Below, piece after piece: positions 46,096 through 54,356 of a stretch of DNA of 64,000 bases. Each line of letters begins with the position of its first letter. Position 1 is the stretch's first letter. Origin of the DNA: Trichocoleus sp. FACHB-46 (GTDB lineage Bacteria; Cyanobacteriota; Cyanobacteriia; FACHB-46); assembly GCF_014695385.1 (NCBI RefSeq), contig NZ_JACJOD010000025.1, positions 1-64,000 of the forward strand, given 5' to 3'. Below the pieces are notes generated by a model. That model saw only the letters and a list, made by a program, of their open reading frames with translations. It did no database searches and was not told where the DNA came from. The position numbers were made by a program, and so were the translations under genes.

Positions 46096-47904
46096 TTAGC
46101 TTCTAGGAGCCGTTTGGGGAGACGGAGTGCGCCAAAAGGTCAGCGCTTGACTAATCGGTTGAATCTGAGTGCCTGGATAGTAGAAACTCAAAATTTTCTG
46201 ATTGGTCCAGCCCAACTTACCTAGACGGTAGGAGCCAGTTTGGCTTAACCCTACGCCGTGTCCCAGCCCTCCTCCCACAAAGGCGTAACCTTTGAGAACT
46301 TTGTTGGCTCCGTAAATGGGGTCTAAGTAAAAGAGGGTGCTGTTGGGTGGGTAGAAAGCGTTGAGAATGTCATCTTTTTCTAACTCGATCGCGCCTCGAT
46401 CCGTTTGTGCCACCATCTTCAACACTCGTCCCGCAGGCGATCGCTCGGTGACCTGGAGTTGTTGAATAGCTGTGAAATCAGCTAAGGGATGTTTATTGCT
46501 CTGCAAATATTGCTTCAGATCTGTGGTCAGTCGAGGTAAACTGCCCTCTTCGCGCCAGCGGAACATATCCCACCCCTCTTCATTGAAGCCTTTACGCTGA
46601 GTAATAAAGGCCCGGAAGTTTTGCTCATTGGCTAAGCTGCGCTGCGATAAATCCCAAATGTTAGCGGCTGAATCGATCACGGCTTGCAAGTAAGGCCGAG
46701 GGGCTCCATTCCAGACATCACTAAAGGGCGCGGTTACTCCACCTGTGGTCGAGGAGTATAAAGCGTCCACGAGTTCGTTTTGGTAAGTCAAGACCAAGCC
46801 CCGAGTCGCTGCGATCGCGCGATCGGCTTCAGGCACGGTTCCAGTTAATCCCCAATACACTTGGCATTGGGTATCGGCACAAAGCTCGTAACCATCGATC
46901 GCGAAGCGGCGTAAGTTGCGTAGGGCGTAAGTACGAGCCAAAATTGCTTGGGCTTCGACCGCAGGCTGGGGGGCTCCAGCCCCAATTTCGTGCGGCACAA
47001 CGCCTCGCAAGTACGTTTCGATAGGTACTTGATTAACGAGAGTATAGGTGCCGTAAGAGTTGGGTTGCAGGCGTATTGTTCCAGCATAAAGCCGACTGGT
47101 TTGCTGCTCTTTGGCTATTTGTTCGGGACTTTTGTTTTTCTCTTTACTGCCCGGCGTGACCTGAACCAAACTGCTACTACTACTGACTTGGAACTGATCC
47201 CGGGTGTAGCGGTAGCCATCTACGATAAACGAGGCTTTCGGGACTTGGGAAAGAACTTGTGAATCAATATACGCAGTCGCATTACCTTGGTCTTGCAAGC
47301 TTTGCAGTAGTAAACGCCGCAGGAGCGGGGAACTGTACACATCCCGCTTAGCCCAAACTTGCCAGCGTTCCGGCTGGGCGACTTCAACTTCAATCCCTTG
47401 AGCCTGCCACTTGGCAGCGCTGTCTTCAGCACTCTCGAAGCTGCGGTGAGTACTCAGGACCACTCGTTCATTGACTTGTGGTTCTGGTAGTGGCTGCATC
47501 ACCACATCCATCTTTACCTTGGTAGTGCTTAAGGTTTGGCGGATGGGGCCTGTCGTAAAAGTTAGGGTCAGGCGATCGCCCGCTGGGGCTTGCAAAGTTA
47601 GTTCATCGGTGGGTTTGGTGCCAAATCGTTGCACAACGCCAAGTTGTAGCTCTGGTTCTGGGGGCGCAGCAGAGACTCCTGCCTGGACTCCTAAGCCTGC
47701 TAAGCAGGAAGCAGCGATCGCCATACCAGATAACTCAAACCAAGGGAGACGCAGTGGGTTTCTCTGAACCTTGGGGTTTTTAGCTTTAGAGGAAGCAATG
47801 GGTTGAAGCGGTTGGCTCACAGGTCGCGGCATCGCAAGAAGACTTCTTTGACAGAATACGGCAGTTCGACGAAAAAAACAGGGAAAAAGATCCGTAATTT
47901 TCAT
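46096..47904 (-). CDS. SpoIID/LytB-domain cell-wall protein
   Basis: SpoIID-type proteins are lytic transglycosylases acting on denuded glycan strands; cyanobacterial relatives are thought to act in cell division or septum remodelling. I place the start at ATG 47904 (MKITDLFPCFF), giving 602 residues; the frame opens at a TTG 16 codons earlier. A hydrophobic export segment lies near residue 60-85 (SGMAIAASCLAGLGVQAG). The SpoIID domain spans about 260-560: VPIETYLRGVVPHEIGAGAP, AVEAQAILARTYALRN, YQVYWG-like CQVYWGLTG, and the C-terminal FVGGGLGHGVGLSQTGSYRLG. It is divergent from the sulfiredoxin gene, 130 bases away. Confidence 0.9.
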   Translation of the reverse strand: MKITDLFPCFFRRTAVFCQRSLLAMPRPVSQPLQPIASSKAKNPKVQRNPLRLPWFELSGMAIAASCLAGLGVQAGVSAAPPEPELQLGVVQRFGTKPTDELTLQAPAGDRLTLTFTTGPIRQTLSTTKVKMDVVMQPLPEPQVNERVVLSTHRSFESAEDSAAKWQAQGIEVEVAQPERWQVWAKRDVYSSPLLRRLLLQSLQDQGNATAYIDSQVLSQVPKASFIVDGYRYTRDQFQVSSSSSLVQVTPGSKEKNKSPEQIAKEQQTSRLYAGTIRLQPNSYGTYTLVNQVPIETYLRGVVPHEIGAGAPQPAVEAQAILARTYALRNLRRFAIDGYELCADTQCQVYWGLTGTVPEADRAIAATRGLVLTYQNELVDALYSSTTGGVTAPFSDVWNGAPRPYLQAVIDSAANIWDLSQRSLANEQNFRAFITQRKGFNEEGWDMFRWREEGSLPRLTTDLKQYLQSNKHPLADFTAIQQLQVTERSPAGRVLKMVAQTDRGAIELEKDDILNAFYPPNSTLFYLDPIYGANKVLKGYAFVGGGLGHGVGLSQTGSYRLGKLGWTNQKILSFYYPGTQIQPISQALTFWRTPSPQTAPRS

Positions 47905-48034
47905 CAGGCTTAACAATCTCTTTCCTGGCTGCTCAGCAAGTCGCAGCGACAAGAGAAATTATAAAAAATGTTGCAAATCGTAGTCGGAATGAGTATGATT
48001 TAGGACATAAGCAATCATCTCTCCGCCGCAGCCG

Positions 48035-48298
48035 ATGGCCAGAATTGAAAATATTCCCATCCAAAAAATTCGTCGTCCTTTGTTTCGACAAAACGACCCT
48101 GCTAAAGTTGCCGCTTTGATGACTTCTATTGAGGCAGAAGGCTTAAGAGAACCCATTGATGTTTTAGAAGTTGAGGGCGAGTACTATGGGTTCTCGGGTT
48201 GCCACCGTTTCGAGGCTTGTAGTCGCTTGGGTCATGAAATGATCCGCTGCAACGTTCGTCGTGCGCCTCGCTCAGTTTTGCAGATGCACCTGGCCTAA
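48035..48298 (+). CDS. srx: Sulfiredoxin
   Basis: Sulfiredoxin uses ATP to reduce over-oxidised (sulfinic) 2-Cys peroxiredoxins. The 87-residue protein has the signature FSGCHR with catalytic Cys56 and the ParB-like ATP-binding fold (IPIQKIRRPLF, then DPAKVAALMTSIEAEGLREPIDVLEVEGEYY). The Cys and the GCHR motif separate it from true ParB proteins. It lies 149 bases before a dps gene on the same strand. The run srx-dps-HTH/GrpE-dps suggests a shared peroxide or iron stress theme, although the gaps leave cotranscription open. Confidence 0.92.
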   Translation: MARIENIPIQKIRRPLFRQNDPAKVAALMTSIEAEGLREPIDVLEVEGEYYGFSGCHRFEACSRLGHEMIRCNVRRAPRSVLQMHLA

Positions 48299-48339
48299 AG
48301 CTGAAAGTAGCAACCGAGTAAACTGCCTTTTGTATTAAC

Positions 48340-48390
48340 CCTGACATTTATCATCCTGACATTTAGCGATGACTATCTAACTGGCATAAT
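48340..48390 (+). promoter_or_regulatory. Direct repeats overlapping a probable dps promoter
   Basis: CCTGACATTTA occurs at 48340-48350 and again at 48355-48365, a 15-base period. The second copy overlaps TTTAGC (48362-48367), a candidate -35, followed after 17 bases by CATAAT (48385-48390) preceded by TGG, an extended -10. The dps ATG is 57 bases further on. Confidence 0.55.
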
Positions 48391-48447
48391 CTAGTTGCAA
48401 GCTGGATGGTTAGCTAACAAAATCCTTGAGTTACCTACGGAGATATT

Positions 48448-48939
48448 ATGCAAGCCCAATCTAAAGGTATCGCCATCAATATCGGTATTAGTGAAGCCGA
48501 TCGCAAGGAGATTGTGGACGGACTTTCCCGTCTGCTGGCAGATACTTACACGCTTTACCTCAAGACTCATAACTTCCACTGGAACGTGACGGGTCCTATG
48601 TTCCAGACGCTTCACCTCATGTTTGAGACTCAGTACACCGAATTAGCTTTGGCTGTGGATCTAATTGCTGAGCGAATTCGTGCCCTCGGATTTCCTGCTC
48701 CTGGCACCTACAGCGATTTTGCCCGAATTAGCTCGATCGACGAAACTCCGGGTGTCCCCACCGCCGACGAAATGATTCGTCTCTTGGTAGAGGGTCAGGA
48801 AGCTGTGGTTCGCACTGCTCGCTCTGTTTTTCCAGCTACGGAGCGGGTTAATGATGAACCAACGGCTGACCTGCTAACGCAGCGGATGCAAATTCATGAA
48901 AAAACAGCTTGGATGTTGAGAAGCCTACTCGATCAGTAA
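48448..48939 (+). CDS. Dps-family ferritin-like protein, first copy
   Basis: Dps proteins form 12-subunit shells that oxidise ferrous iron with peroxide, store it and often bind DNA. The 163-residue protein has the inter-subunit ferroxidase residues in the usual order: His in [11 protein letters not shown], His in [11 protein letters not shown], and Asp/Glu in [10 protein letters not shown]. The C-terminus ends in [18 protein letters not shown], with no Lys/Arg-rich tail for DNA binding. The N-terminal 20 residues ([21 protein letters not shown]) are a short extension. It is 101 bases upstream of the HTH-GrpE gene. Confidence 0.93.
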   Translation: MQAQSKGIAINIGISEADRKEIVDGLSRLLADTYTLYLKTHNFHWNVTGPMFQTLHLMFETQYTELALAVDLIAERIRALGFPAPGTYSDFARISSIDETPGVPTADEMIRLLVEGQEAVVRTARSVFPATERVNDEPTADLLTQRMQIHEKTAWMLRSLLDQ

Positions 48940-49040
48940 GATCTCGAATCATTACTTGGGACGTCATCAACTTCAGACTCACGAATGGGTAGAAAATGAG
49001 ATGGTATTACTTCAGAGCTACCCGTTGAAGTGTAAGTAGG

Positions 49041-49730
49041 ATGATCCCAGCGAACTCTCCAGACTACACCCATCAGTTGCGATCGCTTATGCAACCGATG
49101 GGTGTTTCCAGCTTTAAAGCCCTAGCTCAAAAAGCCGACGTGTCAGAGTGGCAGGTGCGGCAACTGCGGCAAGGACGAGCTACTCAGATGCGGGCCGAAG
49201 CCTTGATTAAGCTCAGCCAAGCTCTAAAAATCTCCTTGCCTGAGCTGATTAGCACTTTTTCGCAGGTTGCCCTAGAGCCAGAGGTACGCCCTGTTTTGCC
49301 GACAGTCAGTGAAACGGGTTTGGAGGCTGAACTGGTAGCCGTAAAGTTGGAATATGAGCGATCGCAAGCGCAATTGGCTCAACAACGAGAGGCGCTTTGG
49401 CAAGAGTTTCAACAATCTGTTTTGCAGGCGATCGAATCTTGGCTTCTGCAATGGCCGACAGCGGCTTATGCAGCTCAACAAAACCCTCAAGCACCAGCGG
49501 TCAGACTGCTACCATTACTGCGACCGATTGAAACTTTATTACAGCAGTGGGGAATCGAGGCGATCGCTGAAGTGGGAATGGAACTGCCCTACGACCCAAC
49601 TCAGCATCAATTGATGGAAGGAATTGCTCAACCTGGCGATCGCGTCCGAGTCCGCTACACAGGTTATCGTCAAGAGGGGAAGCTGCTTTATCGCGCTAAG
49701 GTGAGTCCTGTGGTTGCAGATAAGCCCTAA
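49041..49730 (+). CDS. HTH domain fused to a GrpE-like domain
   Basis: The 229-residue protein combines two modules. Residues about 15-72 form an XRE-like helix-turn-helix (SFKALAQKADVSEWQVRQLR, then AEALIKLSQALKISLPEL). Residues about 90-130 are a helical, probably coiled-coil region (LEAELVAVKLEYERSQAQLA). The end, about 165-226, resembles the GrpE beta domain: QQWGIEAIAEVGMELPYDP, HQLMEGI and VRVRYTGYRQEGKLLYRA. GrpE is the DnaK nucleotide-exchange factor. The product could sense chaperone status and act on DNA, but this is inference. It sits between two dps genes on the same strand; ATG 49041 follows AAGTAGG closely. Confidence 0.82.
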   Translation: MIPANSPDYTHQLRSLMQPMGVSSFKALAQKADVSEWQVRQLRQGRATQMRAEALIKLSQALKISLPELISTFSQVALEPEVRPVLPTVSETGLEAELVAVKLEYERSQAQLAQQREALWQEFQQSVLQAIESWLLQWPTAAYAAQQNPQAPAVRLLPLLRPIETLLQQWGIEAIAEVGMELPYDPTQHQLMEGIAQPGDRVRVRYTGYRQEGKLLYRAKVSPVVADKP

Positions 49731-49859
49731 ACACCTTCGTTTTAGCATCCTCCAAGATTCAGAACCTACGCCAGTTCAACAATCTCTCATTTGACTGATG
49801 CTGCAATTGTGTGGATTTGTTGCAGTAGAAAGAGAGCTGAAGCGTGGAGAAAAATAAAA

Positions 49860-50399
49860 ATGCGTAAGTTAAATATTGGTTTGACCGAAGAACAGCGTCA
49901 AGGCGTGATTGGATTGTTGAATCGTGATCTGTCTAACGCTTATTTGCTTCTGATCAAAACTAAGAAATACCACTGGGATGTAGTTGGTCCTCAATTCCGC
50001 TCTCTACACCAAATGTGGGAAGAGCACTACCAAGCTCTGACCGAAAACATTGATTCACTGGCTGAGCGCGTCCGGATGTTGGGCGGCTACCCGGTTGGAA
50101 CTGCTCAAGGCTTCTTGGAAAACGCATCTATTGAAGAGCATGGGGGTGACGTTCCTACAGCTGAGCAAATGGTTTCTAACTTGGTCGGTGACCACGAGCA
50201 GGTAATTCGTAATCTGCGTGACCATGTAGACCAGTGCTCCGAAAGCTTCCATGATGAAGGAACTGCCGACTTCCTCACAGGTTTGATGGAACAACACGAA
50301 GAAATGGCTTGGATGTTGCGCTCCTTTATTGAAGGGCAGTCAATCCAGCCCGATGGTCAGACTAGTGCAGAACCCAAGCTGACTGTAGCTGCGAACTAA
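49860..50399 (+). CDS. Dps-family ferritin-like protein, second copy
   Basis: The 179-residue paralogue keeps the ferroxidase set: His in KYHWDVVGPQF, His in RSLHQMWEEHY, and Asp/Glu in ENIDSLAERV. The end is longer than in the first copy (FIEGQSIQPDGQTSAEPKL and so on), forming a flexible tail without a basic patch. It also carries extra histidines (SIEEHGG, VGDHEQ, LRDHVDQC) near possible metal sites. The ATG at 49860 (MRKLNIGLTEEQRQG) is chosen over an in-frame start at 49791 because the family begins there. It ends with a good terminator. It is clearly a different isoform from the first copy, not a recent duplicate. Confidence 0.93.
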   Translation: MRKLNIGLTEEQRQGVIGLLNRDLSNAYLLLIKTKKYHWDVVGPQFRSLHQMWEEHYQALTENIDSLAERVRMLGGYPVGTAQGFLENASIEEHGGDVPTAEQMVSNLVGDHEQVIRNLRDHVDQCSESFHDEGTADFLTGLMEQHEEMAWMLRSFIEGQSIQPDGQTSAEPKLTVAAN

Positions 50400-50432
50400 A
50401 TTAGTTTTGTAGCTTATAAGTCTTAAGGTAAG

Positions 50433-50461
50433 AGAGGTGAAGCTTAGGCTTTGCCTCTTTT
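50433..50461 (+). terminator. Intrinsic terminator after the second dps gene
   Basis: AGAGGTGAAGC (50433-50443) pairs with GCTTTGCCTCT (50448-50458), including two G-U pairs, with a 4-base loop. The stem is followed by TTT, 34 bases after the stop. Confidence 0.7.
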
Positions 50462-50690
50462 GCTTATGAAGATTAATTGACTGTGATTAGGCGATCGCTA
50501 CTAAAAAGCCAAAAGTTTTTAGTAAGAATTTCCGTAGAGTCTTTTGTCAGAGTAATTAGCTAATTTCCTGTGGTTAGGCGCAATCGCTGATACAGGTTGA
50601 GTCATTTGGCTAGGGGAGTTTTGGGGTCTGCAAAGAGAGAATTGAGTTGTTAAGCGCAAACTTTTTCTTACTTGAAGAGATCTGACCCAT

Positions 50691-50888
50691 ATGACACCGG
50701 AAGAATTCAGAGAGGCTTATCTAGCAGCTCAAAATGGCCTTGGAAATGATCTGCAAACGCTAGTAAGTCTGTCTAAAAAATTCAGCGAATTGGCAACTAA
50801 ATTCAGCGAGCTAGCAGATAAAATCCCAGTAAACTACTCAAAAATCAATGAGATTGTAGAAGATTTTATTGATCAACAAGAGCCGTAA
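50691..50888 (+). CDS. Small helical protein, 65 aa
   Basis: I do not recognise the family. The product is acidic and fully helical in appearance, with a duplicated heptad-like segment (KKFSELATKFSELADK) typical of a coiled coil. No signal peptide or cysteine is present. The ATG at 50691 is preceded by GAAGAGA at a reasonable distance (TTGAAGAGATC). It is tail to tail with a response regulator, 7 bases apart. A coiled-coil partner role is possible but unproven. Confidence 0.55.
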   Translation: MTPEEFREAYLAAQNGLGNDLQTLVSLSKKFSELATKFSELADKIPVNYSKINEIVEDFIDQQEP

Positions 50889-50895
50889 CCGCTAG

Positions 50896-51324
50896 TTAAA
50901 TGATTGAGTAAGCGGTCTTCAGTTCAACTTCAATTGTTTTCACCAAATTCTCTAGAGCGATCGGTTTTGTGAGATACGCACATGCTCCCAAATCGATCGC
51001 TTTTTGCTTCTCGCTCTGGAAGGCGTAGGCAGAGGCAACGATGACGGGAACAGCAGACCAGGCAGACGATTTTAATTGCTGAAGCAAAGTCAATCCATCA
51101 ATGCAAGGTAGCTTCAGGTCGAGGAGCAGTAGCCCAGGTTGGAACTCAGCCAAGGCTGAAAAGAAGTTGAGGCCATCCGGTAGGCTCAGAACCGTGTAAC
51201 CTTCAGCTTCTAAACAGTCGTGAGTAATTAAGCGATGCAGCTCATTGTCTTCAACAATCAAGATTCGCTCTTTAACAGTGGTTGAATTGTGAAGTTCAGT
51301 GATTGTCATCGCTATCTCTATCAA
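50896..51324 (-). CDS. Single-domain response regulator (CheY-like)
   Basis: The 142-residue protein is a receiver domain with no output domain. The phosphoacceptor is Asp69 (LLLLDLKLP), the acidic pair is E25-D26 (IVEDNE), the switch Ser is Ser98 (VIVASAYAF) and the Lys is K120 (YLTKPI). Single-domain receivers act in phosphorelays or bind partner proteins; cyanobacteria have many. No histidine kinase is adjacent, so its partner is encoded elsewhere. ATG 51324 is the likely start, although an in-frame ATG (MTITEL) five codons later is possible. Confidence 0.93.
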   Translation of the reverse strand: MIEIAMTITELHNSTTVKERILIVEDNELHRLITHDCLEAEGYTVLSLPDGLNFFSALAEFQPGLLLLDLKLPCIDGLTLLQQLKSSAWSAVPVIVASAYAFQSEKQKAIDLGACAYLTKPIALENLVKTIEVELKTAYSII

Positions 51325-51702
51325 GTTCCTGTAAAGCTTCGAACTTCCTATATTGTGCGTTCAATTTTTTCCGTTGTACTCACTGAACTGGCCGAACTAT
51401 AGTTAGCAAAATCGCGTAAAAACTGCGCTCTTTGAGCAAATTTTATACCTTCACGGTTTAATCAGTTAGGCAGTATGGTTTTTTCCTAAAGTAGGTATCG
51501 CTCCTCTATTACATTTACTGGCGCGATCGCTGCCTCGCTTCATCCCTGCGCTTTCCTTACCGTCTGTCACGCTCTAGTCGCTGAATAGGGGCTTTCCAAT
51601 ACCAGGCTTCAGGATGTCTGCTTGCTAAAACGCTCTTTTCGTAGAGCACCATTGAAAATATAGCCAAACGGCTTGATGCAATCTTGAGGGTATATTTCAT
51701 TC
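51325..51702. other. 378-base intergenic region
   Basis: No gene is seen. Its distinctive content is one copy of a repeat at 51498-51542 that also occurs at 52017-52068. Confidence 0.5.
51498..51542 (+). repeat. Dispersed repeat, copy 1
   Basis: This copy shares 20 identical bases (GCGATCGCTGCCTCGCTTCA at 51523-51542) and a looser upstream part (TCGCTCCTCTATTAC) with the copy at 52017-52068. The core includes a HIP1 octamer. Confidence 0.6.
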
Positions 51703-51984
51703 ATGTGGTTAATGCTGATCTCTTTAGCTGCCCTCACTGGAGGCATTTGTGGCTGGATCTTCCAGGGGAACCGTTCCGTTATTCTGGGAGGTGCAATTCC
51801 TTGGTTTGGGCTGCTGGCGTGGCTACTCTACAACGAGTATTTCGTCCCCTACCAAGGAGGTGGAGCATCCATGTGGCCGATCGCCCAACTTTTTGCTGGC
51901 TCTATAGTGGCTATGGTAGGTGTACTTGCAGCGGTTGCTGTTCGTGAAGTCAAAGCGAGATTGCGTGGAAACAATCGACCATAA
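51703..51984 (+). CDS. Small membrane protein, 93 aa
   Basis: I do not recognise the family. Three hydrophobic segments are visible: MWLMLISLAALTGGICGWIF, VILGGAIPWFGLLAWLLY and IAQLFAGSIVAMVGVLAAVA. A basic tail follows (REVKARLRGNNRP), placing the C-terminus in the cytoplasm by the positive-inside rule. It is flanked by two copies of a dispersed repeat (51498-51542 and 52017-52068). It could be a small channel or assembly factor, but no evidence decides. Confidence 0.6.
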   Translation: MWLMLISLAALTGGICGWIFQGNRSVILGGAIPWFGLLAWLLYNEYFVPYQGGGASMWPIAQLFAGSIVAMVGVLAAVAVREVKARLRGNNRP

Positions 51985-52016
51985 AACCGGGCGTTCACAA
52001 ATTGAACCCGTACAAA

Positions 52017-52068
52017 TCGCTCTCCTATTACGTTTTACGTTTACGGACGCGATCGCTGCCTCGCTTCA
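52017..52068 (+). repeat. Dispersed repeat, copy 2
   Basis: GCGATCGCTGCCTCGCTTCA at 52049-52068 is identical to 51523-51542. The upstream part (TCGCTCTCCTATTACG) is similar with small insertions. The repeat overlaps the 3' end of the minus-strand gene at 52041-52322 and supplies its last codons. Confidence 0.6.
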
Positions 52069-52322
52069 GCTCTGTGATCGCCCCACCACATCAGTGCTAA
52101 AACAGGAATCCCGATCACTATAGGCACCAGAAATCGGAGATCGGCTGCGGCTACCCCTACTCCGGAAATGGTGAGAGTAAGGAGTGCTGTAATGAAGTAT
52201 CGGGTGTTAATGCCTTTTCCCAGATGCTTGAGCAGTAGTAATACTGGCCAAAAAATGACAAAGAAGGCTAAGGCAAATAGGAATATACCCAACACCGAAT
52301 AAAAGACGAAAGTCAAAGACAT
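52041..52322 (-). CDS. Small membrane protein, 93 aa, with repeat-derived end
   Basis: The protein has three likely membrane helices: LTFVFYSVLGIFLFALAF and its continuation, YFITALLTLTISGVGVAAAD, and FLVPIVIGIPVLALMWWG. The C-terminus HRAEARQRSRP is encoded by the HIP1-containing repeat and may have been added when the repeat inserted. I do not recognise the family. Genes at 51703 and here are convergent. The start ATG at 52322 is the only good option. Confidence 0.6.
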   Translation of the reverse strand: MSLTFVFYSVLGIFLFALAFFVIFWPVLLLLKHLGKGINTRYFITALLTLTISGVGVAAADLRFLVPIVIGIPVLALMWWGDHRAEARQRSRP

Positions 52323-52391
52323 ACAAAAAGCTTAAGACGAGAAGTTCTGCCAAATACCCATTCAGGATGCCCCACAAGCGATCGCGTTGTC

Positions 52392-53966
52392 ATGCTGATG
52401 CGATCGCTGTTCCGCCTTACGCCTGTGGTACTTCTAATTTTAGGATCAGCCGAAAACAACATCGATACATTTGTATCTAGAGAAAATGCATGGACTCAAG
52501 GCAGCTTTAATTGGATGTCCAAATCTCTACCCTCCCAAAAGTTCATTTTGTTGACGATAGGAAGTGTGGTTATTATTCTTATGCCTTGGGCACTCTGGAA
52601 AGTTCCACAGTGGCAGGTAGAACCTCTACAACAACAGATTGATGCGCTGCGATCACCAACGTCAAAAGCTTCGATGCCTCGATCCAAACCTGTCGACCCT
52701 GAAAAAATTGCTGCTCTAGAAAAATCACGAATTGATGCTGAGAACGCTACCCGAAGTTGGTTGATCCAAGGAGTTGTTGGTATTTTCGCTGCTGCAACTG
52801 CTTTTATTGCCTGGCTCAACTATCAGGCTACGCAAGAAAAACAAGTAGCGGAGCGCTTCAGCAAATCCATTGAGCAACTGGGAAGTGATAATATCCACGT
52901 TCGGCTTGGCGGCATTTATGCGTTGGAGCAAATTGCCAAGGATGCGGAGGAAAAGTACTACTGGCAAGTAATGGAAACTCTTACTGCTTACGTACGAGAA
53001 AAGTCACCCTACCCACCTAAAACTGAAAAGAAGCCGACCTCGTTTATTCAAGTAGCGCTTCAAAAAGTTGAGGGTGATAACTTTGCAAGCCAACCAAATA
53101 TTCCACCGCTGCCCCTTGACATTCAGGCTGTGATGACCTTACTTGCTCGACGGAAGCATACCTATGGGCACAAGCTTGAACCCCATCGCCTCAATTTGCG
53201 AGCAGTAGACTTGCGACGTTTACACCTTCCTCCTACCGCTCAACTGAGCTCAGCAGACCTTTCAGGCTCTAGTCTCCAACAGGCAGAACTTGCGGGAATC
53301 AACTTCCAGCAAGCAGAGCTTTCAGACGCTAATCTACAACAAGTGGAACTTACCGGAGCGAATCTGCAAGAAGCGAAGTTTTGCAGTGCTAACTTGCAAT
53401 GGGCAAAGCTTTGTGAAGCCAATCTGAGACAGGCAAAGCTACAAGGGGCAGACCTACAAGGGGTAACTCTTTTGAGGTCAAACCTATACCAAGCATGCCT
53501 GGTGCAAGCGTGCCTTATCAGCGCGCATCTAACGGGGGCAAATCTGAAGCAGGCAGAGCTTGAAGGAGCTAACTTGCAAGACGCACGACTTTGGTTTGCG
53601 AACCTGGCGGAGATAAACCTAATACAGGCGAACTTACAAAACGCGGATCTCATAGGGACGAACTTACAAGAAGCTGACCTTAGAGAAGCGAATCTACAAA
53701 GTGCGTTCCTTATGGGAGCAAACTTACGAGGAGTATCCTTTGTAGAAGCGAACCTGGAACAGGTGCGATTTGCATGGCCAGGCTTGCAAAGGGGAATAGG
53801 GGTTAAAGGCTTGATACCTGATAGATACAGGTTTGATAGACCAGCTAAAAGATTAGCTTGGTCTCAACTTCAACAAGCTAAGTCTTATAAAGGAGCCGTT
53901 CTTCCGTACTATCTCCTCAAGCAACCTCAATCTACGCAGGCAGGAAAGGATAAATCCCCTAGATGA
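52392..53966 (+). CDS. Membrane pentapeptide repeat protein, 524 aa
   Basis: The N-terminal third has two hydrophobic segments (about 51-72, SQKFILLTIGSVVIILMPWA, and about 127-148, LIQGVVGIFAAATAFIAWL). Next comes a conserved cyanobacterial linker (ATQEKQVAERFSKSIEQLG, DNIHVRLGGIYALEQIA) and then about 35 pentapeptides of the A(D/N)LQx pattern (LSSADLSGSSLQQAELAG) in residues about 275-460. That stretch would make a long beta-helix. It belongs to the same broad class as the protein at 39436, but its linker differs. The start is uncertain: ATG 52392 is in a HIP1-rich stretch, and the Met at residue 42 (WMSKSLPSQKF) would keep both membrane helices. Confidence 0.85.
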   Translation: MLMRSLFRLTPVVLLILGSAENNIDTFVSRENAWTQGSFNWMSKSLPSQKFILLTIGSVVIILMPWALWKVPQWQVEPLQQQIDALRSPTSKASMPRSKPVDPEKIAALEKSRIDAENATRSWLIQGVVGIFAAATAFIAWLNYQATQEKQVAERFSKSIEQLGSDNIHVRLGGIYALEQIAKDAEEKYYWQVMETLTAYVREKSPYPPKTEKKPTSFIQVALQKVEGDNFASQPNIPPLPLDIQAVMTLLARRKHTYGHKLEPHRLNLRAVDLRRLHLPPTAQLSSADLSGSSLQQAELAGINFQQAELSDANLQQVELTGANLQEAKFCSANLQWAKLCEANLRQAKLQGADLQGVTLLRSNLYQACLVQACLISAHLTGANLKQAELEGANLQDARLWFANLAEINLIQANLQNADLIGTNLQEADLREANLQSAFLMGANLRGVSFVEANLEQVRFAWPGLQRGIGVKGLIPDRYRFDRPAKRLAWSQLQQAKSYKGAVLPYYLLKQPQSTQAGKDKSPR

Positions 53967-54199
53967 AGATCCCTAGTCATTATAGGAAGAGAAAAAACTG
54001 ACTCAAGCAGAGATAGCCTACAACCGCGATCAGAAGAACATTAGAGACAATATTCCTTGTCAAATTAACAATGCGATCGCCCTCTGCTTTTTCTGCTAAC
54101 TCGACCCTAAGTCTTTAAATCTAGAAGCTCGTTCTGCTTAGAAGTTTGACCAGCTGTGTGAAGAATCAGATTTTACCAAAAAATTTTTAAAACAACAAA

Positions 54200-54223
54200 G
54201 CCCGCTCAATTTAATGAGCAGGC
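54200..54223 (-). terminator. Terminator after tRNA-Pro
   Basis: On the minus strand GCCTGCTCA (54215-54223) pairs with TGAGCGGGC (54200-54208) apart from one position, with a 6-base loop. It is followed by TTTGTTGTTTT. It lies 10 bases after the tRNA. Confidence 0.7.
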
Positions 54224-54232
54224 CTTATGCAA

Positions 54233-54308
<76 letters not shown>

Positions 54309-54356
54309 GTGCTTTACGACTATACCATAACTTCCCAATTAATTCAGTACAAAAAA

